DNA from: an uncultured Lachnospiraceae bacterium
Lineage (GTDB): Bacteria; Bacillota; Clostridia; Lachnospirales; Lachnospiraceae
DNA length: 17,577 bases
Direction: 5' to 3'
Assembly (NCBI GenBank): GCA_910584725.1
Contig: CAJUBE010000054.1
Span: 1-17,577 of the forward strand
Below are positions 1 to 6,904 of this stretch, piece after piece (position 1 is the first letter of the stretch; every line of letters begins with the position of its first letter). The translations under genes and the position numbers were made by a program. The notes beneath the pieces are model-generated. The model was not told where the DNA came from. It made no database searches and saw only the letters and a list, made by a program, of their open reading frames with translations.

Positions 1-135
1 TACTTCTAAAGACGTCTCGCCATAGGACGGAGACGCAAAGTCAGCAAGCTGACTTGGAAGTACTATGTTTCGCATAGGAGAATGCCTAAAATACGGCATT
101 CTCCGCACTGATTTGAGATTCCGCGAAGCGGAATC
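1..135 (+). repeat. Structured intergenic repeat, copy A (left end outside the window)
   Basis: A chain of perfect inverted repeats: outer arm TACTTC (1-6) with GAAGTA (57-62); inner arms CGTCTC (13-18) with GAGACG (30-35) and AAGTCAG/CTGACTT (38-55); then GGAGAATGCC (77-86) with GGCATTCTCC (95-104); then GATTCCGC (117-124) with GCGGAATC (128-135). The right flank of the outer stem ends in TTTCGC (68-73), whose partner GCGAAA would lie before the window, as it does in copy B. Copies B and C share the architecture and the GAGAATGCC/GGCATT hairpin. The function is unknown; the structure could act in the RNA (processing, stability) or as a cruciform in DNA. Confidence 0.8.
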
Positions 136-170
136 ATGAAGGTTGGCGTGAGAAGTATGGGGAGGCAGGG

Positions 171-176
171 GGGGAG
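171..176 (+). promoter_or_regulatory. Ribosome binding site that decides the permease start
   Basis: GGGGAG lies 7 bases before the ATG at 184. The earlier in-frame ATG at 136 directly abuts the hairpin ending at 135 and has no Shine-Dalgarno sequence, and the ATG at 157 has no good one. The start at 184 is therefore preferred. Confidence 0.65.
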
Positions 177-183
177 ACAAAAA

Positions 184-1086
184 ATGAGGAGCAGGGCGAC
201 AGTCCCACCATGGGCAGCACGGGTGTATGGCAGATGGCGGAAAAGGAGAACGGCATGGTTCGCCACGGGAATCTGTGTGGCAGTGGCAGTTTTGATCTGC
301 ATGCCCCTTCTTATGATTCCCGGCGGCTCCCTGATGGACGGCGCGGAGATGAATAGGATTCTTGCGCCGATTTTAGGGGATGGGAAGGACTTTGCGATAT
401 GGCATCTGCTTCCCTTTTATCCGACAGTCAGTCATTTTTACAGGCTGTTGATCGAGTCTCCTGCATTTTATCAGCTTTTCTGGAACACGGTGGGGATGAC
501 GGCGGTGATCCTTCTGGGGCAGTTGGTGGTTGGTCTGCCTTCAGCGTGGGCGTTCGCCGCATTTCGCTTCCGGGGAAGGGATTTTTTGTTCGGGCTTTAT
601 GTAGTGCTCATGCTTCTTCCCTTTCAGGTGATGCTTTTGCCGCAGTACATTGTCTTACAGAAACTGCACTTGTATAATCACCCTGCGGCGGTGATTCTTC
701 CGGCAATTTTTTCCACCTTCCCGGTGTTCATCATGTATAGGGGGTTTACCCAGATAGACGCGGAAATCCTGGAAGCGGCGAGACTGGACGGTGCGGGGGA
801 ATGGCAGATATTTATCCGTATCGGGCTGCCGCTTGGAAGGATGGGAATACAGGCGGCTATGGTTTTGAGCTTTCTGGAATACTGGAATCTGGTGGAGCAG
901 CCCATGGCGTTTTTGGAGGAACAGGCGACGTGGCCCCTCTCTCTCTATCTGCCGCAGATCGGCATCGGTCAGGCGGGATTTGCCTTTGCGCTGGCGGTAA
1001 TGGTGCTGATTCCTGCGCTGTTTGTCTTTGCGCTGGGGCAGGACGTGCTGGAGGAGGGGATTGCTTATATCGGGGTGAAAACGTAA
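184..1086 (+). CDS. Carbohydrate-type ABC transporter permease (MalG-like)
   Basis: Inner-membrane permease of a binding-protein-dependent importer of the CUT1 type, usually for oligosaccharides. With the ATG at 184 the protein is about 300 residues, normal for MalG-type subunits. A basic N-terminus (RWRKRR) precedes a first membrane helix at about residues 24-46, and further hydrophobic helices follow. The cytoplasmic EAA loop that docks on the ATPase is clear at about residues 197-216 (EAARLDGAGEWQIFIRIGLP). MalG-type permeases normally act with a MalF-type partner and a solute-binding protein; these would be expected upstream of the window, since neither they nor an ATPase gene lies downstream. 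The substrate cannot be read from the sequence. The next gene, a HlyD-like adaptor, is an unusual neighbour. Family assignment is firm; sugar specificity is inference. Confidence 0.9.
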   Translation: MRSRATVPPWAARVYGRWRKRRTAWFATGICVAVAVLICMPLLMIPGGSLMDGAEMNRILAPILGDGKDFAIWHLLPFYPTVSHFYRLLIESPAFYQLFWNTVGMTAVILLGQLVVGLPSAWAFAAFRFRGRDFLFGLYVVLMLLPFQVMLLPQYIVLQKLHLYNHPAAVILPAIFSTFPVFIMYRGFTQIDAEILEAARLDGAGEWQIFIRIGLPLGRMGIQAAMVLSFLEYWNLVEQPMAFLEEQATWPLSLYLPQIGIGQAGFAFALAVMVLIPALFVFALGQDVLEEGIAYIGVKT

Positions 1087-1090
1087 GCAA

Positions 1091-1200
1091 CGCGAAAAGT
1101 ACTTCTCAAGACATCATGTCAAAGGACAAGGACAAAGTCAGCAAAGCTGACTTGGAAGTACTAAATTTCGCGTGAGAGAATGCCCCAAAGCGGCATTCTC
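1091..1200 (+). repeat. Structured intergenic repeat, copy B (complete)
   Basis: The outer stem is two-part: CGCGAAA (1091-1097) with TTTCGCG (1166-1172), and AGTACTTC (1098-1105) with GAAGTACT (1155-1162). Inside are a small GACA/TGTC hairpin (1110-1120) and AAGTCAGC (1135-1142) with GCTGACTT (1146-1153). Outside on the right is GAGAATGCC (1176-1184) with GGCATTCTC (1192-1200). It begins 5 bases after the permease stop. It matches copy A closely in the right half and is the best template for the family because both outer arms are present. Confidence 0.8.
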
Positions 1201-1233
1201 TGTATAGAGCTGAGGCTGGAATGGAGAATTGGG

Positions 1234-2574
1234 ATGCAGATGGGATCGAAGAAAAAACTGTGGCAGGGCTTCGCGCTTTTTTTGGCGGCTATGCTGGTTA
1301 TGACATATGTGTCACGAATGGTCTATGTAAGCCGGATGCCGCGGGTAAAGTGGAGCAACCCCACGTCGGCGTCCATCCGAAACAGGATCACGGCGGAGGG
1401 GACGGTGGAGGCAGTCAATGCGCAGGCGGTGATCGGACTGGACGGTCTGCTTGTGGAGAAGGTATGTGTGGCGGCGGGTGACCGGATGGAAACGGGAACG
1501 GTTCTCTACGAGGTAAATATGGAAGACCTGCTCGCACAGCTTTCGGAACTTCGTGCGCAGGAGGAGGCGTGGCAGAAGCAGGAACAGGCAAAGCGCCGGG
1601 AGGCGGCTACGAATACGACCCGGGCACAGGAAGATTATGACACGAATGTCATAGAACTGGACAGAAGGATTGCGGAGGAGACAAAGAAGCTGGAGGAGCT
1701 TATGGAGGATCTGGATACCCACATGTTCCGCATTCCCGAGGAGGACGCCTCCGACGAAATCTGGATTGCATGGGCGGATGAGCGGCTGCGGTTTGACAGG
1801 GAGATCGCGGAAAAAAGGCGCATGATCGAAGATATACAGCTTGAGAAGGAGAAGCGTTTAAGAGAGGCGGACAGGGAATTAGAGGATGCAAGGCGCGCCC
1901 AGAGCGCGGCGGAGAGCGGTCTGGAATTGGGGGCTTCCGGCGTCAGCCAGGTGCGGGAGCGGCAGGAACGGATCGCGCTTTTGACGGAACTTTCCGAGAA
2001 CGAGGGCAGGGTGGCGGCAAAGAGTGCGGGTGATGTTTTGGAGGTGATGATGCAGTCCGGTATGCGGATGGGATCGTCAGCCGTTTTGCGCTATGCCGAC
2101 GATGCGTGCAGCAGGATATTCCGCACAGTCATCACGCAGGAACAGAAGCCTTACGTGCATACGGGGGACAACGTCCGGCTTACATTCCCGGGCAGCGGGG
2201 AGGAAGTATCCGAGACGATTGATTCCATTGTGCAGGAAAACGGCGGTTATACGGTGACGATCCGGCTGGAGCCGGGCGTGGCGCAGGGGCGCGCCGAGGG
2301 TGTGATGGAAGTGAACTCCACATCGGAAATTTACGATTTTGTTGTGCCGGCAAAGGCGCTTTACAATGACGGTGGCAACGCGATATATGTGCTGGAGGAG
2401 AAAGGGGGGATCCTTGGCACGGAGCTGAGCGTCAGGAGCATGACGGTTCGCCTGCTTGACAAAAACGAGGACTATGCGGCGATTGCCGACGAGCTGCTGA
2501 CGGGTGATATAAAAGTGGTGACAGAGTGCGACCGGGAACTGGAAAACGGGGTGGCAGTCAAAACATGGCAGTAA
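1234..2574 (+). CDS. HlyD-like membrane fusion / adaptor protein
   Basis: Single-pass membrane protein of about 447 residues with the layout of periplasmic-adaptor/HlyD proteins, which in Gram-positives work outside the membrane with an exporter. A basic start (MGSKKKLW) and one hydrophobic helix (about residues 9-28) come first. A half lipoyl/barrel-sandwich segment follows (AEGTVEAVNAQAVIGLDGLL...VAAGDRMETGTVLYEV, about 53-95). Next is a long charged coiled coil (about 97-245), then the second lipoyl half (AKSAGDVLEVMMQSGMRMG), a beta-barrel region and a C-terminal membrane-proximal-type domain. The ATG at 1234 is chosen because GGAGA lies 7 bases upstream; the ATG at 1180 sits inside a repeat hairpin and lacks a ribosome site. 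No exporter ATPase or permease is adjacent in the window, so its partner is unknown. Confidence 0.8.
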   Translation: MQMGSKKKLWQGFALFLAAMLVMTYVSRMVYVSRMPRVKWSNPTSASIRNRITAEGTVEAVNAQAVIGLDGLLVEKVCVAAGDRMETGTVLYEVNMEDLLAQLSELRAQEEAWQKQEQAKRREAATNTTRAQEDYDTNVIELDRRIAEETKKLEELMEDLDTHMFRIPEEDASDEIWIAWADERLRFDREIAEKRRMIEDIQLEKEKRLREADRELEDARRAQSAAESGLELGASGVSQVRERQERIALLTELSENEGRVAAKSAGDVLEVMMQSGMRMGSSAVLRYADDACSRIFRTVITQEQKPYVHTGDNVRLTFPGSGEEVSETIDSIVQENGGYTVTIRLEPGVAQGRAEGVMEVNSTSEIYDFVVPAKALYNDGGNAIYVLEEKGGILGTELSVRSMTVRLLDKNEDYAAIADELLTGDIKVVTECDRELENGVAVKTWQ

Positions 2575-2607
2575 AGCGAAAAGAACTTGGAATTGTCTGA
2601 TTGGATT

Positions 2608-2636
2608 TTGCTAAGGCGGCGGTTTGATGGTATAAT
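2608..2636 (+). promoter_or_regulatory. Extended -10 promoter for the CapA-family gene
   Basis: TTGCTA (2608-2613), a 17-base spacer and TATAAT (2631-2636) with a TGG extended -10 (2628-2630). The predicted start of transcription, about 7 bases after the -10, falls at about 2643, the A of the ATG. The mRNA would therefore be leaderless or nearly so. Confidence 0.7.
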
Positions 2637-2642
2637 GGTCGC

Positions 2643-3959
2643 ATGGCTAAGAAAAGATCGCGCAAAAACAAAAAGAAAAAGAGAATACGGTTTCACAAAA
2701 GTTTTATCCTTCCTTTTATTATCACCCTGACGGCGGCGGTGGCGCTGGGGGTTCTGGCGCTGGCGGCGCATCAGTGGATTATGGAGCCGGTGAAGACGAA
2801 ACCGGCGGATGAAGTCCGGTTGGATTACGAAAAGGAGACACAGAAAACCGACCGTGTGGAGACGGAAGGAAATGACACAGGTGTCGGAGAGGGGACGGAG
2901 CCTGTCATGCCGGAGGAAGAGCCGGAAACGGTCTCCAAATATCAGGAGGAGCTGGACAATCCCGCCTACATGGAAGAGAACAATATCTATGTGGTGGAAC
3001 CTGCAGAACCAGACAGGGTGACCATGACTTTTGCGGGCGACATTCTTTTTGATACAAATTATGCCATTATGGGTACGGTGCGTGGGAGCGGCGATATCTC
3101 GCAGGGGATTATGCCCGAGGTGATCGAGCGGATGCAGGCGGCGGACATTATGATGCTCAACAATGAGTTTGCCTATTCCGACCGTGGGACGCCCACGGCG
3201 GACAAACAGTTTACGTTCCGTGCCAGACCGGGGACGGCGGCATATCTGACAGATCTGGGAGTGGATCTGGTGTCGCTGGCGAATAACCATGCCTACGATT
3301 ACGGACCGACGGCTCTGGAGGATACACTGGACACCCTGCGTGAGACGGGAATCCCCTATGTGGGCGCTGGGCGCAATATCGACGAGGCGAGAAAGCCGGT
3401 CTACTATATTGTGGGGGATATGAAGATTGCCTTTGTGTCGGCGACCCAGATCGAGCGGCTCGATACGCCGGATACCAAGGAGGCTACGGAAACTACGCCC
3501 GGCGTGTTCCGCTGCTGGAACGGGGAAAAGCTTATGGAGACGATACGGGAGGCGGCACAGAACAGCGATTTCGTGGTGGCCTACATACACTGGGGTACGG
3601 AAAATCAGGCGGAACTGGACTGGGCGCAGCTCAAGCAGGCGCCGGAACTGATTGCGGCGGGGGCCGATCTGGTGATCGGGGATCATCCCCACTGTCTGCA
3701 GCCCATCGGCGTGATTCAGGGCGTGCCCGTGATTTACAGTCTGGGTAATTTCTGGTTTAACTCAAAGACTTTGGATACCGGTATGGTGGAAGTGGTGATC
3801 GACGAGACGGGAATTGTGAGTTATCAATTTATCCCCTGTCTGCAGAGCGGGTGTAAAACCACACTTCTGCAAGGCGCCGAGAAGGAGCGGGTGCTCGCCT
3901 ATATGCGCGTCATTTCGGAGGGCGTGCGGATTGACGGGGACGGGTATGTGAGCTGGTAA
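2643..3959 (+). CDS. CapA-family (PGA_cap) membrane-anchored phosphoesterase-like protein
   Basis: 438 residues. The very basic N-terminus (MAKKRSRKNKKKKR) and one membrane helix (about residues 20-45) indicate a signal anchor with the rest outside the cell. An acidic, low-complexity stalk (about 50-120) leads to a PGA_cap metallophosphatase-like domain. Its motifs are GDILFD (D133), NNEF, ANNHAYDYG (N214, N215, H216), HWG (H316), GDHPHCLQPI (D347, H348, H350) and SLGNFWF. CapA proteins are linked to poly-gamma-glutamate capsule synthesis, but no capB or capC gene is here, and many CapA-like proteins have other, unknown surface roles. The reading frame has a stop at 2625 and no upstream start, so the ATG at 2643 is secure although it has no Shine-Dalgarno sequence and lies just after a promoter. 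Confidence 0.9.
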   Translation: MAKKRSRKNKKKKRIRFHKSFILPFIITLTAAVALGVLALAAHQWIMEPVKTKPADEVRLDYEKETQKTDRVETEGNDTGVGEGTEPVMPEEEPETVSKYQEELDNPAYMEENNIYVVEPAEPDRVTMTFAGDILFDTNYAIMGTVRGSGDISQGIMPEVIERMQAADIMMLNNEFAYSDRGTPTADKQFTFRARPGTAAYLTDLGVDLVSLANNHAYDYGPTALEDTLDTLRETGIPYVGAGRNIDEARKPVYYIVGDMKIAFVSATQIERLDTPDTKEATETTPGVFRCWNGEKLMETIREAAQNSDFVVAYIHWGTENQAELDWAQLKQAPELIAAGADLVIGDHPHCLQPIGVIQGVPVIYSLGNFWFNSKTLDTGMVEVVIDETGIVSYQFIPCLQSGCKTTLLQGAEKERVLAYMRVISEGVRIDGDGYVSW

Positions 3960-4186
3960 GGCGCAGGATACGGGCGCTTGAGGCAGAATATGAAAAAAAT
4001 ATTATTTTATATGGAAAGATGAAACTTTCCCGGCAGTTGTATCGTATTATTGGCAGAGGGACGAATTTCGGGACAGATGCGAAATCCATACAAATGACTG
4101 TTTGGCGGTTACATTGGGTGTGAATTGTAACGTTTGGCGCGCTGTCTGCCGAAGCAAATTGCCGGAAAGAAAGGAAGATAAAAACT
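3960..4186 (+). other. Spacer with possible promoter and operator-like repeats
   Basis: No gene is seen. A weak promoter candidate is TTGAGG (3978-3983), 16 bases, TATTAT (4000-4005). GTTTGGCG occurs twice (4100-4107 and 4132-4139), and between the copies lie GTTACA (4108-4113) and its inverse TGTAAC (4126-4131), an arrangement that could be an operator. AAGGAAG (4171-4177) is the ribosome site of the next gene. No rho-independent terminator was found after the CapA gene. Confidence 0.4.
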
Positions 4187-5638
4187 ATGAACATAGGGAA
4201 CCGTTACGCTTCATGGATGCATAATACGCCCCCGACGGGGTATGGGAACCATACCAGGCAGACCGGTAAAACGGCGGATGCTGATAAACCCTTTTCCGGG
4301 AGAAATGAGAAAAATGATACGGATGTCATAAATGACGAGGCTTCGAGTAAAACAGAGGCGGAAAAAAAGGGCGAAGAGAAAAAAAAGGAAGATATGACGT
4401 ACCGTGAACAGATCCTTGCCCACATGGAGGAGATGGCGAAAAAGCTGAGGGAAGGTAAGGTGGAGCCGACCTTCCAGACGGGTGCGCAGTCTTTTACCAG
4501 AAGGGAATGGGAAAAGCTTCTGGCGAATTTTGACGACGCGGAGGAGGCTTTGCAGGAGCAGATCAAGGAGCTCATTGCGGAAGTGGAGAAGCAGGCGGCG
4601 AAAGAGGCGATGAGAAGGGAAGCGGAAGGCAAGCCTGAGGGCGACAGTACGGGGACGGATGTGACAAACGTGTCAGTTCCTAGAGCGGCGCAGCCGACGG
4701 TGGAATCGGGAGGCAGCGTGGCGAATCCCAAGACGGCTGAGAGCGGCGGCGCGGCAGCTCCCCCGGCGGCTCCGACAGTCACGGGCGGCAGTGCGGCGGC
4801 TTCCGGGGTAAAACCGTGGGAGATAGACGGCATGGATGATAATTGTACAGACGTGGAGGTGACGGATCCGGAGGAGCTTGTGGAGCTTCTTACGGGCGAG
4901 GTGACCAAGAGCACCTTCCCAACAGACGATCCCAAGCACAAGCACTGGTTTATCACCTGCTACGGTCAGGATGGGATCTGGTGCAAGGAAGCCTATTTTG
5001 ACGGGAATAAATGGGTGAATAAAGACTGCTGGAAATTTTCCTATACGGAGCCGGGGCAGTACGAGAAGGTGATGGCGTTTTTGGAGCGTTTTCCGCAGGA
5101 TGCGAACCTGCGTTTTGCATCCCACAAAGAGTTCTGGGAAGACTTTCTGGCGGGGAAGATCGACGAGGACGATTTCGTCAATTTCTTTGAGACGTCCACC
5201 GACGAGAACGGTGTGCCGGATTATACCTATGAGAAGGACGGCTCCACTTACATAGACCGGGGGAAGATGAAGTACGCCAAATATATGAACGGCTTTGGTG
5301 CGCATTTTTACACGGCGGAGGAGATGGATCTGATCTGGCGGGCGGTGATCCATGAGAACCGAAAAGGGTTGCAGAAAATTTCTGACTATAACGGTCAGAT
5401 GACGGTTCCGAAAGATGCGGGATCCGGAACCGGAAAGGACGAGGAGGACGATGACCTCGAGACGAATATTATCACCAAACCTGACGGTTCCACGGTGTTA
5501 GAGATCAAAACAAGCTACGGCGTGATGGAGGTGGAAATCACGGAGGCGCAGAAGTTCGGGCTGCAGTACGAGGCGCGCCCGGCGGCGCGGGGCGGCAGAA
5601 GCGTGTCGGCAGGAGCCTGGAGTGAAAAGAACTTCTAA
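4187..5638 (+). CDS. Uncharacterised soluble multi-domain protein
   Basis: Not recognised. 483 residues with no signal peptide and no membrane helix. The N-terminus is polar and rich in Asn, Tyr and Thr (MNIGNRYASWMHNTPPTGYG). A charged stretch (40-70) and a helical segment (71-148) follow, the latter containing TFQTGAQSFTRREWEKLLAN, then an Ala/Gly/Pro-rich linker (about 163-208). The C-terminal domain (209-405) is rich in aromatic residues and has several Cys (C220, C258, C266, C281). An acidic linker and a short beta-rich end complete it. The start is supported by AAGGAAG 9 bases before the ATG. The last codons (SEKNF and the stop) fall within repeat copy C, so the present C-terminus may have been set by that repeat. 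Its neighbour at 5760-6626 is also soluble and unknown. A cytoplasmic or non-classically exported role is possible; I assign none. Confidence 0.75.
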   Translation: MNIGNRYASWMHNTPPTGYGNHTRQTGKTADADKPFSGRNEKNDTDVINDEASSKTEAEKKGEEKKKEDMTYREQILAHMEEMAKKLREGKVEPTFQTGAQSFTRREWEKLLANFDDAEEALQEQIKELIAEVEKQAAKEAMRREAEGKPEGDSTGTDVTNVSVPRAAQPTVESGGSVANPKTAESGGAAAPPAAPTVTGGSAAASGVKPWEIDGMDDNCTDVEVTDPEELVELLTGEVTKSTFPTDDPKHKHWFITCYGQDGIWCKEAYFDGNKWVNKDCWKFSYTEPGQYEKVMAFLERFPQDANLRFASHKEFWEDFLAGKIDEDDFVNFFETSTDENGVPDYTYEKDGSTYIDRGKMKYAKYMNGFGAHFYTAEEMDLIWRAVIHENRKGLQKISDYNGQMTVPKDAGSGTGKDEEDDDLETNIITKPDGSTVLEIKTSYGVMEVEITEAQKFGLQYEARPAARGGRSVSAGAWSEKNF

Positions 5639-5732
5639 AACTCAGCAGCAGAGGCTGCTTCGTTAAGAAGTTCTAGATTTGCTTTGCAAATCACTTTCAC
5701 TCGGGAAAATGCCCAAAATACGGGCATTCTCC
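5621..5732 (+). repeat. Structured intergenic repeat, copy C (overlaps a stop codon)
   Basis: Outer stem AGTGAAA (5621-5627) with TTTCACT (5695-5701) and AGAACTTCT (5628-5636) with AGAAGTTCT (5666-5674). Inner hairpins are AGCAGC/GCTGCT (5644-5659) and GATTTGC/GCAAATC (5676-5692). AATGCCC (5708-5714) pairs with GGGCATT (5722-5728). Relative to copy B the outer arms are changed on both sides so that pairing is kept (AGTACTTC/GAAGTACT against AGAACTTCT/AGAAGTTCT). The left arm overlaps the end of the upstream gene. Confidence 0.8.
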
Positions 5733-5759
5733 GCACGGATTTGAACAGGAGGAAAATAT

Positions 5760-6626
5760 ATGGGCGTCAGCGGCGTGGGAAGTCGGAATACTTACATCTA
5801 TAATACACAGACGGGAAAGCTTTCCTCGAAGGACGGGCAGCAGGACGCCTTTGTGGATTACTTTAACGGAGATATCAGCGGTGATGAGGATGATACCCTC
5901 AATGGGTTTGACAGGGCAAGAAAAGCGGAAATAGAAAATTTGATTGAAACTTGGGCGCAGATCGACAAGAGTCTTTTTAACGAACAGGGGAAAGTGGAAT
6001 ATGAGATTACCACGGAGTCCGTTGACGCGGTGACTTCCACCGTGCAGGTGGACGGCGGCAAAATTTTTAAATGCTACCACGGCGGCTTATTTGCCTATGC
6101 CGATCCTTCCGCACTCTTTCAAAAAGCAGGACCGTTCCAGACATACGAACATAAGGGGTACGACCCTTCTGACAACAGTGTCAATATTGCCGTGGGTGAT
6201 GTGTTTGACCTTGGAAACGGGTACAGACTGCGCGTGGGGGCGGATCAGGTCTACGGCGAAGGGCACGGATACAGGAACGGGGAAACCGATGAAAAACTGC
6301 AGGCGCTGGCGTGGGGTCTCGGCGCTCTGATCCACTTTGCGGAGGGACAGTGGTCTGCCACCATGATCGAGTTTGGCGACAAGGTGACTGCCGCGTCCGA
6401 CAGGAGCGACCTGATGGGAGGCACGACGCCCATGCTGTTGGAGCTGCTGCGGCAGCTTGGCGTGGATACCGACCGGGAATTTATCTTAAACGGCACGAAA
6501 TGCGAGGTGCGGCACGGAAAAATCCGTGAGGTCGGCGACAAGTGGGGCGTGGCGCGCAATGTGCGCGACGAGGCGATCAGAAAGTACGAGGAGGAGATGT
6601 CCCGCCCGCTTTCAAGCTGGAGATAA
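5760..6626 (+). CDS. Uncharacterised soluble protein
   Basis: Not recognised. 288 residues with no signal peptide or membrane helix. The start is firm: AGGAGG (5747-5752) lies 7 bases before the ATG. The N-terminus (MGVSGVGSRNTYIYNTQTGK) is polar and followed by an acidic segment (DGQQDAFVDYFNGDISGDED, about 25-44) and a helix (51-73). The rest is mixed alpha/beta, Gly-rich around 146-175 (GDVFDLGNGYRL, GEGHGYRNGE). It ends with the helix-prone VRDEAIRKYEEEMSRP. It follows the unknown gene at 4187-5638 after repeat copy C and has no visible promoter of its own, so the two may be cotranscribed. The polar, signal-less N-termini of both resemble substrates of non-classical export, but this is only an impression. 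Confidence 0.75.
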   Translation: MGVSGVGSRNTYIYNTQTGKLSSKDGQQDAFVDYFNGDISGDEDDTLNGFDRARKAEIENLIETWAQIDKSLFNEQGKVEYEITTESVDAVTSTVQVDGGKIFKCYHGGLFAYADPSALFQKAGPFQTYEHKGYDPSDNSVNIAVGDVFDLGNGYRLRVGADQVYGEGHGYRNGETDEKLQALAWGLGALIHFAEGQWSATMIEFGDKVTAASDRSDLMGGTTPMLLELLRQLGVDTDREFILNGTKCEVRHGKIREVGDKWGVARNVRDEAIRKYEEEMSRPLSSWR

Positions 6627-6643
6627 GAAGAGTTAAGCGGTTT

Positions 6644-6662
6644 GTGGGCGGAAAATGCCCAC
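6644..6662 (+). terminator. Hairpin after the unknown gene pair, possible weak terminator
   Basis: GTGGGC (6644-6649) pairs with GCCCAC (6657-6662) across a 7-base loop, and TTTGT/ACAAA can extend it across a bulge. There is no T-run on the 3' side, so intrinsic termination is doubtful. It lies just before the rplJ promoter. Confidence 0.3.
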
Positions 6663-6698
6663 GGCGGACAAAAATGCTGTTATATTTGGCAAAAACAG

Positions 6699-6728
6699 TT
6701 GACAGCCCTGCGCGCGCTGTGCTATAGT
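6699..6728 (+). promoter_or_regulatory. Promoter of rplJ-rplL
   Basis: A perfect TTGACA (6699-6704), an 18-base spacer, and TATAGT (6723-6728). The transcript would begin near 6735, immediately before the L10 leader. Confidence 0.85.
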
Positions 6729-6732
6729 AGCA

Positions 6733-6842
6733 AATGCCGAAGACAGCAGGTGCCGTATTGCCGGCGTAAGAGTCCGCCTGCCGAGGAGAGAAGAGCTATC
6801 ATTGATGTTTATTGCCCTCCCTGTCTTTGCGGGGAGGGTTTT
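6733..6842 (+). ncRNA. Ribosomal protein L10 leader RNA
   Basis: The Firmicutes L10 leader is an autoregulatory mRNA element bound by L10(L12)4. The diagnostic pieces are present: CCGAAGACAGCAGGTGCC (6737-6754), a central hairpin region, and GCCTGCCGAGGAG (6776-6788), where GCAGG (6746-6750) pairs with CCTGC (6777-6781). A GC-rich hairpin with a short T-run (6815-6842) follows, as expected for an attenuator. The position between the promoter and rplJ fits exactly. Confidence 0.85.
6815..6842 (+). terminator. Attenuator hairpin of the L10 leader
   Basis: CCCTCCC (6815-6821) pairs perfectly with GGGAGGG (6832-6838), followed by TTTT. The short T-run suggests conditional rather than complete termination. 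A second small hairpin (TGTGTCC 6847-6853 with GGACACA 6857-6863) lies between it and the rplJ ribosome site. Confidence 0.7.
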
Positions 6843-6904
6843 CGATTGTGTCCGACGGACACACGCTCCTTAATCGGCAACAAAATCTATAAGGAGGTAA
6901 TGTA

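Noticed and set aside
63..302. 79-residue minus-strand frame running out of repeat copy A
   Set aside because: Its end comes from the repeat hairpin; a similar peptide end arises on the minus strand at copy C. Such frames are likely spurious hypothetical proteins made by the repeat.
1..1200. CRISPR array or integron attC cassettes suggested by repeated inverted repeats
   Set aside because: Copies are about a kilobase or more apart, have no regular spacers, no cas or integrase gene nearby, and differ in arm sequence.
2472..3692. 406-residue minus-strand frame across the CapA-family gene
   Set aside because: Shadow of a recognised gene; Arg/His-rich nonsense composition without motifs.
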